DNA from: Hephaestia caeni
Lineage (GTDB): Bacteria > Pseudomonadota > Alphaproteobacteria > Sphingomonadales > Sphingomonadaceae
Assembly (NCBI RefSeq): GCF_003550065.1
Contig: NZ_QXDC01000002.1
Span: forward strand, 911,306-975,305
Reading direction: 5' to 3'
Length of the DNA: 64,000 nt
Below the pieces are notes generated by a model that made no database searches, was not told the DNA's origin, and saw nothing but the letters and a program-made list of their open reading frames with translations. This document shows, piece after piece, positions 1 to 8,444 of this stretch (position 1 is the stretch's first letter; each line of letters opens with the position of its first letter). Made by a program: the position numbers and the translations under genes.

Positions 1-142
1 TCAACTGCTCGCGCCGCTCCGCCCGTACGGAAAATCCGTCGACGATCGGCGACACGATCGCGAACCACACGAAAGCGACGAGCGCCATAAGGATAAGGAG
101 GGCGAGCAAACGCCGCTCTCGGGAAGAAGTCGGCCGCATCAT
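1..142 (-). CDS. gspM: GspM, type II secretion inner-membrane protein (N-terminal part, cut by window edge)
   Basis: Only the first 47 or so codons are in the window; the frame is open to the left edge. The start ATG-ATG overlaps the gspL stop in an ATGA arrangement. The peptide begins with a short basic cytoplasmic end (MRPTSSRERR), then one hydrophobic helix (LLALLILMALVAFVWFAIV) and a charged segment. This is the expected topology of GspM, a bitopic platform protein that pairs with GspL. Identity rests on position after gspL and on topology, because the ferredoxin-like periplasmic domain is outside the window. Confidence 0.7.
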   Translation of the reverse strand, partial: MMRPTSSRERRLLALLILMALVAFVWFAIVSPIVDGFSVRAERREQL

Positions 143-1167
143 CGCCGAACGATCTTTGCACCGACATCGAACGGCTCTCCTGCTGGCACTTCAGCCTGGA
201 TGTCGTCGTTCATCGAACGAACCTCGGCGAACCCACCTGAGCGGCGCAGCGACCCGGCCACATCGGTCCGCGGCGGCTTGTAGCCCGTCAGCTTCAGGCT
301 CGGACCGTCCCAGACATAGCGTTGAAGCCAAGCACCCTCGGGCAGTGCCTTGCTGACAGCGGCAAGCCCAGCGAGCGCGTCATGTTCGCGCCTCCGCGCG
401 AGTGAACCGGCAACCAGCGCCCGATCCTGGTCAATCCGCCGTGTGATCGTCTGTGCGACGGTGACCGCCGGCTGTTGAGCTTCCACAACCCCCTCAAGGC
501 GTTCAACGGCGGCGACGTCCCGCCAGACTAGAATCCCTACGTTAATGGCGACCAAGCTACCCACGACCGCCCAAACCAGCGGAGTCGCGCTACGCAGCCT
601 CGGCAGAAGTCCGGCCTCGCGCATGGCTGGCGCGAAGTCGATCGGCCGGGCAGAGACCGCGTTGTCATCCAAGGCTATTCTTGTCGGAACGACCTTTGCT
701 TCCAGCGCCGCGTCAGCAATCGCTCGAGCCGTGTCGATCGGCAAACCGGCAACTTCGACGCGAACTTTGGACGGCTCGGAACCTGACCCGATCCGCCGTG
801 CCGCAACGACCATCGTACCAGGCGGGAACGGAAGCACGCTATCGCCTTCGAACGCAGCCATGCGCTGCAAATCCCTTTCGCCCAGCACGGGGCGCTCGAT
901 CACACGGGCGAGACATAGATCACTCGGCACCAGAATCGCCACGCGCGCGCCGGGCCGCAGGGGTGGTTTGCCGATCCGGCCGTTGCTATCGGTCTCTGGT
1001 AATAGCCCGTCACCAACGAACGAGAGCCGCGGCAACCCGTCACTCCCCGCGAACCGCAGGCGGGTTGGAAGCAATTGCTCCAGTTCACCGACCCACCAGC
1101 GCATGCCCTGGGATAGCCATCGGCCGATCGTCGCCATATCGGCATCGAGAATGCCTTTCGCGCTCAT
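139..1167 (-). CDS. gspL: GspL-like type II secretion platform protein
   Basis: About 342 aa. The ATG at 1167 overlaps the gspJ stop (ATGA) and is preceded by GGAGG; an upstream in-frame start exists but lies inside gspJ. Residues 1-190 form a cytoplasmic domain that in the family has an actin-like fold and binds the GspE ATPase. A single membrane helix (LVWAVVGSLVAINVGILVW) follows near residue 205, then a PilN-like periplasmic region starting with a coiled coil. GspL recruits GspE to the inner membrane and pairs with GspM, which is encoded next. It is somewhat shorter than enterobacterial GspL (about 400 aa). Confidence 0.8.
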   Translation of the reverse strand: MSAKGILDADMATIGRWLSQGMRWWVGELEQLLPTRLRFAGSDGLPRLSFVGDGLLPETDSNGRIGKPPLRPGARVAILVPSDLCLARVIERPVLGERDLQRMAAFEGDSVLPFPPGTMVVAARRIGSGSEPSKVRVEVAGLPIDTARAIADAALEAKVVPTRIALDDNAVSARPIDFAPAMREAGLLPRLRSATPLVWAVVGSLVAINVGILVWRDVAAVERLEGVVEAQQPAVTVAQTITRRIDQDRALVAGSLARRREHDALAGLAAVSKALPEGAWLQRYVWDGPSLKLTGYKPPRTDVAGSLRRSGGFAEVRSMNDDIQAEVPAGEPFDVGAKIVRR

Positions 1168-1862
1168 CGTTCCTCCCTGCATTTCCCCGTCAGCTCATCG
1201 ATTCTGCATGGGCCATGACTGGTCGCCCGCGGGCGTACGAACAGATCGGGCCATATGCGCCTGTCATTTTCCGCAAAAACGACACGGATACGGACGAGCT
1301 CGGGCGTAGTGGAACGATCCCACCAGCGATCCTGCCACACGCGCGACGCGCCAGGGTGCGGCGGCCCCAAGTAACTGATCGACAGATCGCGCACGCCACC
1401 CAGCAGGCGATTGGGAGTCCAGCCCACCAAATCGGTCCCGCTCCGGTCGATATCGACCTTCCGGCTGTGTGCACTGTACAAGACTAGGTCGCCGCTGGCC
1501 GTGCGGGTCAGGCGGAAACGCTGCAAAGCATCGGGTCCATCGCGATCAAAAGGTGGCGCTACAAACGTCAGAACGCCTGCGGTCCCACGCAATTCGACGA
1601 TCGGAATGGCAGAATCCATCCTTGTCACAGGACGCAATCGCTCAATTGTCGCGCGCAGGACCCGTTGAGAGGTGACGATCTCCTCGATGTTGCTCCTTGA
1701 AGCCCGCTCCCGCTGGGCAATGATGCCCGCGCTCGCCAATCCCTGCATCAGCAGAACCGCAGCCATCCCAAGCAAGGCAAGGCTGACCAACAACTCAATA
1801 AGAGTGAAACCCTCTTCACCCGGCGACCGATCGGCCGAAAAAAGGCTTGCGCTTGCCCTCAC
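1164..1862 (-). CDS. gspJ: GspJ, minor pseudopilin
   Basis: About 232 aa with a GTG start six bases after gspI. The type IV prepilin signal is clear: a short leader ending in Gly, then FTLIELLVSLALLGM with the Glu at +5 of the mature protein, processed by prepilin peptidase. The larger C-terminal domain (about 190 aa) separates J from the smaller H and I pseudopilins. In T2SS, GspI, GspJ and GspK form the pseudopilus tip. Here gspJ overlaps gspL directly, with no gspK between. Confidence 0.85.
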   Translation of the reverse strand: MRASASLFSADRSPGEEGFTLIELLVSLALLGMAAVLLMQGLASAGIIAQRERASRSNIEEIVTSQRVLRATIERLRPVTRMDSAIPIVELRGTAGVLTFVAPPFDRDGPDALQRFRLTRTASGDLVLYSAHSRKVDIDRSGTDLVGWTPNRLLGGVRDLSISYLGPPHPGASRVWQDRWWDRSTTPELVRIRVVFAENDRRIWPDLFVRPRATSHGPCRIDELTGKCREER

Positions 1863-1865
1863 GCC

Positions 1866-2240
1866 TCACTCCCTCAACCGAAGGGACTGGACGCTGACGA
1901 GCCGACGCCCCGTCACCCCGTCCATGACGTCGATCCGCACTCGCTGCAGAGGAACCGTGGTGTCGCGCGCCCCACCACTAACCGCGCCGCGCGTGAACCG
2001 CCACGACATGTCCCTCCACCTCCCCGTATCGGCTAGCTCGCCCGGCCCCTCCGGCACTGTCGCCTGCGCGAGCAGTGACCGCGCCAGCAGGATCGCCTCT
2101 CGCTTCCGTGCCACCCGGTCCGCCGCCTGCGCATGCGTCGCGATCGACTCAAACAGCAGACTGGACATGCCTGCGATCACCGCGAGCGAAACGAGCGTCT
2201 CGATCAGGCTGAAACCCGCCTCACTAGGCCGTACGCTCAT
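1866..2240 (-). CDS. gspI: GspI, minor pseudopilin
   Basis: 124 aa. The start ATG overlaps the gspH stop as ATGA. The N terminus has the prepilin cleavage site and helix (EAGFSLIETLVSLAVIAG) with the conserved Glu at +5. Short length and the place between H and J fit GspI, which nucleates the tip complex with GspJ. Cleavage and N-methylation would be by the prepilin peptidase at 51421-52185 or another copy elsewhere. Confidence 0.85.
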   Translation of the reverse strand: MSVRPSEAGFSLIETLVSLAVIAGMSSLLFESIATHAQAADRVARKREAILLARSLLAQATVPEGPGELADTGRWRDMSWRFTRGAVSGGARDTTVPLQRVRIDVMDGVTGRRLVSVQSLRLRE

Positions 2241-2674
2241 AGCACGCGCTCGATCTCACCGGTCGTAGCGCGCACGCGCCAGCGCCGCTCTCGGACGCGG
2301 TCCACAACCGCCACCTCTCCGCCTGTGGCGGTGCCATCAGGAAAGAACGTGACCCCACCATCCGGGGCCACGCCGCGCAACTCATCAGGCAATCGATCAA
2401 CCGCGTCGCCAAGGGCAAAGGCCCGGCGGTCGGGCGATACGAGGAAGCGAACCGCAGCGCCGCGACGCAGCGCCTGCGCGCGCGCTCCGCGCAACGAGGC
2501 CTCGAAGCGCGTCGCTCCGTCGGCAAAGGCCTGATAGCGCAAGGCGGACCCGACAGCTGGGAAAGCAACTCCAGCGATCAAGGCGAGAATGGCGAGAATC
2601 ACCAGCGCTTCCAGGAGCGTGAACCCCGCCTGGGCGCGATATCGCGAGCAACTCTTCTTACCAGCTCCCCACAT
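2237..2674 (-). CDS. gspH: GspH, minor pseudopilin
   Basis: About 145 aa from the ATG at 2674, which overlaps the end of gspG and has GGGGAGG six bases upstream; this decides against a longer in-frame start. Prepilin motif QAGFTLLEALVILAILALIA with +5 Glu, then a beta-rich domain (FLVSPDRRAFALG...) typical of GspH/FimT. It is thought to join the major pseudopilin GspG to the tip. Confidence 0.85.
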   Translation of the reverse strand: MWGAGKKSCSRYRAQAGFTLLEALVILAILALIAGVAFPAVGSALRYQAFADGATRFEASLRGARAQALRRGAAVRFLVSPDRRAFALGDAVDRLPDELRGVAPDGGVTFFPDGTATGGEVAVVDRVRERRWRVRATTGEIERVL

Positions 2675-3092
2675 CCTTGGCCTCCCCGGTGCCGCCGGGC
2701 TGCCCATCCGAACCGAGGCTGTAGACATCGACATCGCCATGCTCGCCGGGAATGCGCATCAGATACGGCCGGCCCCATGGATCCACGATCGCCGATTGAT
2801 CGGGCAGATAAGGCCCATTCCAGGACGACAGGTTTGGCGGCGCCTTTACCAGCGCTTGAATACCCTCCTGCTCCGTCGGAAAACGCGATGCATCGAGCTT
2901 GAACAGGTTGAGCGCCGCGACGACGTTCTTGGCCTGAACCTGAGCGGTCTTCGACTTCGAACTGTCGAGGTATTTGATTACCTGCGGGCCAACGATCGCG
3001 GCTAGCAGACCAAGAATCGCAAGAACAACGAGAAGCTCCAGAAGCGTAAAGCCGGCTTCACCACGAGCGTCATTTCGGGGTTTTCTTCTCAT
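2658..3092 (-). CDS. gspG: GspG, major pseudopilin
   Basis: 144 aa from the ATG at 3092, preceded by GGGAG at seven bases. It has a basic leader, cleavage before FTLLELLVVLAILGLLAA and the hallmark GspG C-terminal region: residues around FPTEQEGIQALV, WNGPYL, DPWGRPY and YSLGSDGQPGG, the calcium-binding loop. GspG is the main subunit of the T2SS pseudopilus, assembled by GspE/GspF. This is one of the safest calls in the window. Confidence 0.95.
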   Translation of the reverse strand: MRRKPRNDARGEAGFTLLELLVVLAILGLLAAIVGPQVIKYLDSSKSKTAQVQAKNVVAALNLFKLDASRFPTEQEGIQALVKAPPNLSSWNGPYLPDQSAIVDPWGRPYLMRIPGEHGDVDVYSLGSDGQPGGTGEAKDVGSW

Positions 3093-3105
3093 ATGCTTTC
3101 TCCCT

Positions 3106-4317
3106 TCACGAAGACAGGGCCACGTCATTAAATCCGAGGATCGCAGACATGATCGATGCGATGATCGCCGCCACCGTCACGCCAAGCAGGACGGTGATGA
3201 CGGGCGTGAGGATGCCAATGAACCGTTCGAGACGCGTGCGGACGTCCCGATCGAGCACGTCGGCAAGGCGAGTAAGCATCATGCCGAGCCGCGAGGTTTC
3301 TTCGCCGGTACGAAGGAAGCCGATCGCGAGCCTTGGAAGAACACCGGACGCGGCAAGCGGCGCGGTAAGACCACCGCCTTCCTTTACCCCGTCGGCGACC
3401 TTACCGATGGCGCCGGCCAATACCTGGTTCGACAAAGTGCGCTGCGCGAGCGCAAGCGCTGCCGGCAACGCGACCTCGCCCTCGATAAGCGCGCCCAGCG
3501 TCCGCGCAAACCGCGCTGTTTCGATCCGCCGAACCAGTTCCCCCAACTGAGGCATCAACAAAACGAACCGATCTCGCGCATACCGGACTGCCGGCTGGCG
3601 CAAGGCAATCACTCCCGCGAAGATCACGGCTCCCAGAACGAAAAGTAGAACAAGCCCATATCGCCGCAGCATTTGGCTTGCTGTCATGACCACCACCGTC
3701 GCGGTCGGAAGTTTCTGCGCAGAGCTGGCGAACATGCTTTCGAACTGCGGGACCACGAACAGCAACATCAGCAGCACGACGCCTACCGCGATCACGATCA
3801 GCGAGATCGGATAGATCATCGATGACACGACCAGGCGTCTCAGCTCCGCTTCCTGCTCGAGCGCACCGGCAAGACGCGTGAGCGCTTCGCCGAGTCGGCC
3901 ATTGGCCTCACCCGCCTCTGCCATCGCCACAGCCGTCGGCGAGAACAGATCCGGCTTCTGCGCCATGGCACGCGAAAGCGGCACTCCTTCGCGTACGTCA
4001 CGCAGGATGTCAGCCAGATGCCCCGCCACCGCCTTGTCTTCGACATTCTCGACTGCAAGGGCCAGCGCCCGGTCGAGCTGTAGCCCGGCCTCGAGAAGTA
4101 CCGCGAGCTCGCCGACACTTATCGCGGCAGCAATTCTGCCCTTGCCCCCCGCTTTCGGACGACGATCCGCACGTGTTGCCGGCATCTGGGCGAGCTCGAG
4201 CGGCGTCGCACCGCCGCGTCGAAGTGCCGCAACAGCATCCTGACGATCGGCCGCTTCCAGCTCGCCGGCAAGATTCGATCCGTCATGCTTCACCGCACGG
4301 TAGCGGAATGTAGCCAT
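3106..4317 (-). CDS. gspF: GspF, type II secretion inner-membrane platform protein
   Basis: 403 aa. The ATG at 4317 overlaps the gspE stop by one base (TGATG). Two homologous GspF/PilC cytoplasmic helical domains (about residues 65-190 and 265-390) alternate with three membrane segments near 170-195, 220-240 and 375-400 (VVLLMLLFVVPQFESMF, LVLLFVLGAVIFAGVIAL, VLLGVTVAAIIASIMSAI). GspF is the polytopic hub that contacts GspE, GspL and GspM. Length and gene order are standard. Confidence 0.93.
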   Translation of the reverse strand: MATFRYRAVKHDGSNLAGELEAADRQDAVAALRRGGATPLELAQMPATRADRRPKAGGKGRIAAAISVGELAVLLEAGLQLDRALALAVENVEDKAVAGHLADILRDVREGVPLSRAMAQKPDLFSPTAVAMAEAGEANGRLGEALTRLAGALEQEAELRRLVVSSMIYPISLIVIAVGVVLLMLLFVVPQFESMFASSAQKLPTATVVVMTASQMLRRYGLVLLFVLGAVIFAGVIALRQPAVRYARDRFVLLMPQLGELVRRIETARFARTLGALIEGEVALPAALALAQRTLSNQVLAGAIGKVADGVKEGGGLTAPLAASGVLPRLAIGFLRTGEETSRLGMMLTRLADVLDRDVRTRLERFIGILTPVITVLLGVTVAAIIASIMSAILGFNDVALSS

Positions 4318-6125
4318 CACCCGTCCCCACTCGCGACGCGCAGCACTTCCTCGACCGTGGTGAGACCCACGGCCGCCTTGGAAACTCCATCGACCAGCAG
4401 GCTGCGCATGCCACCCGCCTCCCCGGCCGCCTGAATGTCGGGCGTATCGGCACGGTGAAGGATCAACCGCGAGACGGGATCATCGACACGCAGGAATTCG
4501 AGAATAGCGACACGGCCGGCATAACCGCTCCCACCGCAGCGCTCACAACCCACTGCGTGGAACAGCCGCTCCGCACCCGCAGTATGAAGCAACGGCCGCA
4601 AGATATCGGGCACGCCGTCTGTCACGTCGTAAGGTCGACGACACTCCGTGCACAGCCGACGCACGAGCCGCTGCGCAAGAATGCCGGTGAGCACCGACCC
4701 CAATAGGAAAGGCTCCACCCCCATATCAAGCAGGCGCGATACCGCCCCGGCGGCCGTGTTGGTGTGCAGCGTCGAAAGGATCATATGCCCGGTTAGCGCA
4801 GCCTGGACCGCGATTTGCGCCGTCTCGGTGTCGCGGATCTCCCCGACCATCATCACGTCCGGATCCTGACGCAGGAAGGAACGCAGCGCAGTGCTGAACG
4901 TGAAACCGATCGCCGGATTGACCTGGGTCTGGGTAACGCCCGGAAGGCGATACTCGATCGGATCCTCGACGGTCAGCAGCTTGCGATAGGGCACATTGAG
5001 CTCGGACAGTGCCGCATAAAGCGTCGTCGTCTTGCCGCTGCCCGTCGGTCCCGTCACCAGCACGATCCCGTGGGGCCGTGCGACGGCCTCGCGCATCCGA
5101 GCCGTAAGGTCGGCGTCAAAACCCAGCGTGACGAAATCCAGGGCGAGTTTCGATCGGTCGAGGATACGCATCACCACGCTTTCGCCATGAATCCCCGGCG
5201 CTGTGGCGACGCGAAGATCGATCTCATGACCGCGCACCGAAATCCGCAGCCGACCGTCCTGTGGCAGCCGCCGTTCGGCGATATTGAGGCCTGCCATCAC
5301 CTTGATGCGTGAAACGAGCGGAGCACGCATCGCGACCGGAAGCTTCGCCGATTCGCGCAGCATGCCATCGACCCTGAAGCGGATCGCAAGACCATCATCA
5401 TTCGGCTCTATATGAATATCCGACGCCCGTTCGTCGGAGGCGCGGGCGATGAGACGATTGACCGCGCGAATGACCGGCGCGTCGCTGACCAGATCCTTCA
5501 GGCGTTCAAGATCGTCGCTGTCGATCTCACCGTCCGTCTCCTCAGTGGTCGCCGCGGTGCCGTGATAGAGCCGCTCTATCGCCGCATCGATGTCGCTCGC
5601 GCGCGCAATGACCCGTTCGACGCTCCGCCCGAACATGAAGCGGAATCCCTTCTCGACAAACGGATCGAAAGGATCGCTCACCGCGACGCGCACGGCAGCC
5701 TCGTCTGCCGCAATTGGCAGCGCTCGGATTCCGCGCAGGAAATCGACCGACAGATCGGGACCCTCAACCGCCTGAGCAGGCAAAGCCGATCCATCGACAA
5801 CCGGCAGGCCCGTGTGAGCCGCCATCTCCGATGCGACTCGATCTTCGGACAGCATTCCAAGGCGCGTTACGACCGAGTCGAGGCGCTCACCCGTCTCGCC
5901 ACAAATCAGAAGCGCGCGTTGCAGGCTGTCTTCCGAAAGTGACGCGCGCGCGCGCAGCATCGCCTCGAAACCATGAGGTTGCGCGGCATCGTCGCCTGCC
6001 TCCTCCGTCGTCGGCGGTGCCTGAACTTTATGCCAGGAACGTTCAATATTTGCCTTTGGGAACATGCTATCGCTACCCATGCCTCCTGTGGCGCCCCTCG
6101 GTGAAAGGGAAGAATTTAGTTCCAT
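4317..6125 (-). CDS. gspE: GspE, type II secretion ATPase
   Basis: Up to 602 aa. An N-terminal MshEN-type domain (about residues 50-200) that binds GspL is followed by the ATPase core with Walker A GPTGSGKTTT near residue 355, the Asp-box region, a Walker B-like DVMMVGEIRD and the zinc-binding CxxC pair (CTEC and CERC, about residues 490-530). It is a cytoplasmic hexamer powering pseudopilus assembly. The start is uncertain: ATG at 6125 has no strong ribosome-binding site, while ATGs at 6080 and 6065 lie next to an AGGAGG that is too close to the former. It heads the minus-strand gsp operon. Confidence 0.94.
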   Translation of the reverse strand: MELNSSLSPRGATGGMGSDSMFPKANIERSWHKVQAPPTTEEAGDDAAQPHGFEAMLRARASLSEDSLQRALLICGETGERLDSVVTRLGMLSEDRVASEMAAHTGLPVVDGSALPAQAVEGPDLSVDFLRGIRALPIAADEAAVRVAVSDPFDPFVEKGFRFMFGRSVERVIARASDIDAAIERLYHGTAATTEETDGEIDSDDLERLKDLVSDAPVIRAVNRLIARASDERASDIHIEPNDDGLAIRFRVDGMLRESAKLPVAMRAPLVSRIKVMAGLNIAERRLPQDGRLRISVRGHEIDLRVATAPGIHGESVVMRILDRSKLALDFVTLGFDADLTARMREAVARPHGIVLVTGPTGSGKTTTLYAALSELNVPYRKLLTVEDPIEYRLPGVTQTQVNPAIGFTFSTALRSFLRQDPDVMMVGEIRDTETAQIAVQAALTGHMILSTLHTNTAAGAVSRLLDMGVEPFLLGSVLTGILAQRLVRRLCTECRRPYDVTDGVPDILRPLLHTAGAERLFHAVGCERCGGSGYAGRVAILEFLRVDDPVSRLILHRADTPDIQAAGEAGGMRSLLVDGVSKAAVGLTTVEEVLRVASGDG

Positions 6126-6592
6126 AGGAACTGATAGATACGACGCATATTCTAGTATTGCTACAATATAGTTTCACCAAATTCCCGACTTGATTCGATG
6201 TCTTGCTATGTCCATCCGTAATGGACTGAATATATTTTGTATCATCATAGCTTGCCAAGCAGCACGATAACAAAACTGTCATTTTGACTCGATAGCATTT
6301 CATCGTCGGTTAAGGATCGAGTCGTTTTCCGACACTTGAGAAATCCGCGTCTATATTAGCGGAAGAGTCGCCCGGCTGCGGGTACCAGTGGCATGCAACA
6401 GGCACGTCCTGATGTCTGCCGCCTGGATGTATAGAACGAGGGTCCGCGCCATTTCTTGCGATTTGGCGGTCGGGACTTTGCGTGACCAGGAAATAGCACG
6501 GAACGGAACGCCGGATACTTACCGGCGAATGATGGACTGTGCCTTGAGAAGTGAACGTTTTGTCAAACTCAACTTTGAACAGGAGAATTCCA
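6126..6592. promoter_or_regulatory. Divergent AT-rich promoter region between gspE and the first DING-type gene
   Basis: 467 bases without a credible gene. The part 6130-6310 is markedly AT-rich compared with its neighbours. It must hold the promoter of the gsp operon (leftward) and of the PstS/DING-like gene (rightward). It contains a PhoB-box-like sequence, listed separately. I see no strong sigma-70 -35/-10 pair elsewhere in the region. AGGAG at 6581-6585 is the ribosome-binding site of the rightward gene. Confidence 0.6.
6265..6282 (+). promoter_or_regulatory. Putative PhoB box
   Basis: CGATAACAAAACTGTCAT matches the PhoB box CTGTCATAAAACTGTCAT at 14 of 18 positions; the spacer and downstream heptamer are perfect and the upstream heptamer is poor (3 of 7). 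A -10-like TAGCAT starts at 6293, ten bases after the box, which is close to the usual PhoB promoter spacing for rightward transcription into the DING-like gene. Inferred by eye only. Confidence 0.45.
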
Positions 6593-8251
6593 ATGAAGCG
6601 TTTCCATTCCGCGCTCTTCCTGGCGTCCGTCGCCAGCATGGCGCTCGCCTCCGCCGCTTCGGCACAGTCCATTCCCACTCCCGGCCCGAACGATGGCTTC
6701 AACCGCCTGAACGGGGCGGGCGCCACTGCGGTTCAAGAAATCGTATGGGACGAACGCGACGCGATTGTGATCAGCGATCCGAATTTCCAAGCAGAATATC
6801 TGCCCACCGGATCCGGGGCCGGCCGTCAGTCCTGGCGCAACGTCACCCCTCAGGGGCCTGTGCCTTGGAACACGGTGCAGTACGCCTTCTCCGAATCGCC
6901 CACGTCAGCGTCCGAGATCACGCAGTACAACGCGAACGTTGGAGCCTATGGCCTCAGGCCGATCCAGGTTCCGAAATTCGTGTTGCCGGTCGCGATCGCC
7001 TACAATCCGCACTATGCGACGGTAGGTGGTACTCAGCTTCGCTTCCAGGTGAACTCGACGTTCCCAGCTTCCACGACGCAGATCAACGGCGTCAACGTCG
7101 GTGGTTTGCGTCTGCCCCGCGCGGTCTACTGCAACATTTTCAACGGAACGCTCACCAACTGGAACGCTGCTGCTCTCCAGACGGCGAACGGCGGCGTTTC
7201 GCTGGGGGATCCCCTCGACACAAACTGGAGCACTTTCGGCGCTCCGATTCGCCTCGTAGGGCGGATGGATCGTTCCGGCACGACCGACATCTTCACCCGT
7301 GCGATGGCGGCTCACTGCGGTGGCAAGTACATCCAGGCCGCCGAAGCCCTTCCTTACAATCGTGGGGGGGCGGTGCCGATCTACACCACCGAGCGCGCTG
7401 ACACGCCCTATGCGTCGAGCTCAACCGCACCGCTCGCCGGCACGACGAACATGATCGGCACACAATATTTCAATGGGACGACGATCGCGACAACGGCGAT
7501 TCCCAACGGTGGGCCGCAATCCAATCCAGCGCCGGGCAGCCACAATGGCTCGGGCTTCTTCTTGATGGCCGATGGCAGTGGTCGTGTCGCTGGAGCAATC
7601 GCCGCAGCACCCGATTTCCCCAGCGGGGGCCGCACGTACAACGGCAAGATCGGCTATATCGGCGCCGACTTCATTCGTAACGCCGTTAGCGGAAATACAA
7701 ACCTGTACGCCGCTGCCCTGAACAGGCCGGCCGCGCCGACGGTGTGGAATCTGCCGAGCTCAGCTGCAGCGAGTGCTGCCTTCGGGACTGTGGCTGCGCC
7801 GGAGTCGGATGTGTCCACCGGCGCTTTCGCCAACTTCGGGACCGATCCACGGGGTGCATCGCGAGCCGATCCGCTTTCCTGGGTCAATGTCCTTTCGGGC
7901 CTGACCTCCTCGACGGCGGGTTACCCGATTACCGGGGCGTCGCAGATGCTCCTCCACACCTGCTACAAGCCGAACAACCTCCCGAGCATTCGCACCTGGC
8001 TCAGCTACAATGTCGGCATTCCGGATGATCGGTTCACCAACCCGACGACTGGTCTCATGGCCCAGTCGAACATCGGCGCTCTCCCGGCGTCGTGGCAGCG
8101 CGCTGTCAACCAGACGTTCCTGACGAATTCCACCGAGGTGTCGAACGGTCAGACGCTGGGAGCGCTCAACCTCTGGATGGCAGCGGGCGGCACAGCCGGT
8201 CACTGCTCCGGCGTGAGCACACTGCCCGGGTCCACCCAGCCTGGGATGTGA
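6593..8251 (+). CDS. Secreted PstS/DING-family phosphate-binding-like protein, copy 1
   Basis: 552 aa from the ATG at 6593 (AGGAG seven bases upstream). Sec signal peptide of about 24 residues ending ASA. The mature protein opens with a DING-like NGAGAT motif, has the PstS/DING anion-binding signatures IFNGTLTNWN and RSGTTDIFTR (near residue 225), and is longer than PstS (about 350 aa). No pstCAB genes are nearby, so transport by an ABC system is not implied. Its place beside a T2SS operon suggests an exoprotein of that system, like the LapA/LapB pair next to hxc in P. aeruginosa (comparison from memory). Phosphate binding or phosphatase activity are both possible. A paralogue follows directly. 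Confidence 0.8.
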   Translation: MKRFHSALFLASVASMALASAASAQSIPTPGPNDGFNRLNGAGATAVQEIVWDERDAIVISDPNFQAEYLPTGSGAGRQSWRNVTPQGPVPWNTVQYAFSESPTSASEITQYNANVGAYGLRPIQVPKFVLPVAIAYNPHYATVGGTQLRFQVNSTFPASTTQINGVNVGGLRLPRAVYCNIFNGTLTNWNAAALQTANGGVSLGDPLDTNWSTFGAPIRLVGRMDRSGTTDIFTRAMAAHCGGKYIQAAEALPYNRGGAVPIYTTERADTPYASSSTAPLAGTTNMIGTQYFNGTTIATTAIPNGGPQSNPAPGSHNGSGFFLMADGSGRVAGAIAAAPDFPSGGRTYNGKIGYIGADFIRNAVSGNTNLYAAALNRPAAPTVWNLPSSAAASAAFGTVAAPESDVSTGAFANFGTDPRGASRADPLSWVNVLSGLTSSTAGYPITGASQMLLHTCYKPNNLPSIRTWLSYNVGIPDDRFTNPTTGLMAQSNIGALPASWQRAVNQTFLTNSTEVSNGQTLGALNLWMAAGGTAGHCSGVSTLPGSTQPGM

Positions 8252-8277
8252 TCGTTCAAGCAACCATCAACTTGGCG

Positions 8278-8308
8278 GCCCCGGAGCAATCCGGGGCTGC
8301 TTCTTTTC
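8278..8308 (+). terminator. Rho-independent terminator after DING-like copy 1
   Basis: Perfect 8-bp GC-rich stem (GCCCCGGA / TCCGGGGC) with a GCAA tetraloop, followed by a T-rich run (TTCTTTT). It lies 26 bases after the stop codon and separates the two paralogues, so they are probably transcribed separately or with read-through. Confidence 0.85.
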
Positions 8309-8444
8309 AACCAGATCGATTGCGCCGCCAAAGTCAGTGCTTCGCCCAACATAGAAGCAAATGAACGACAACGGTCCACGTCCCGCCACAGCCAAGTGCC
8401 CAATGCGTGAGGGCGATCGCAATCCATTTTTGGGAGCCACCGCG

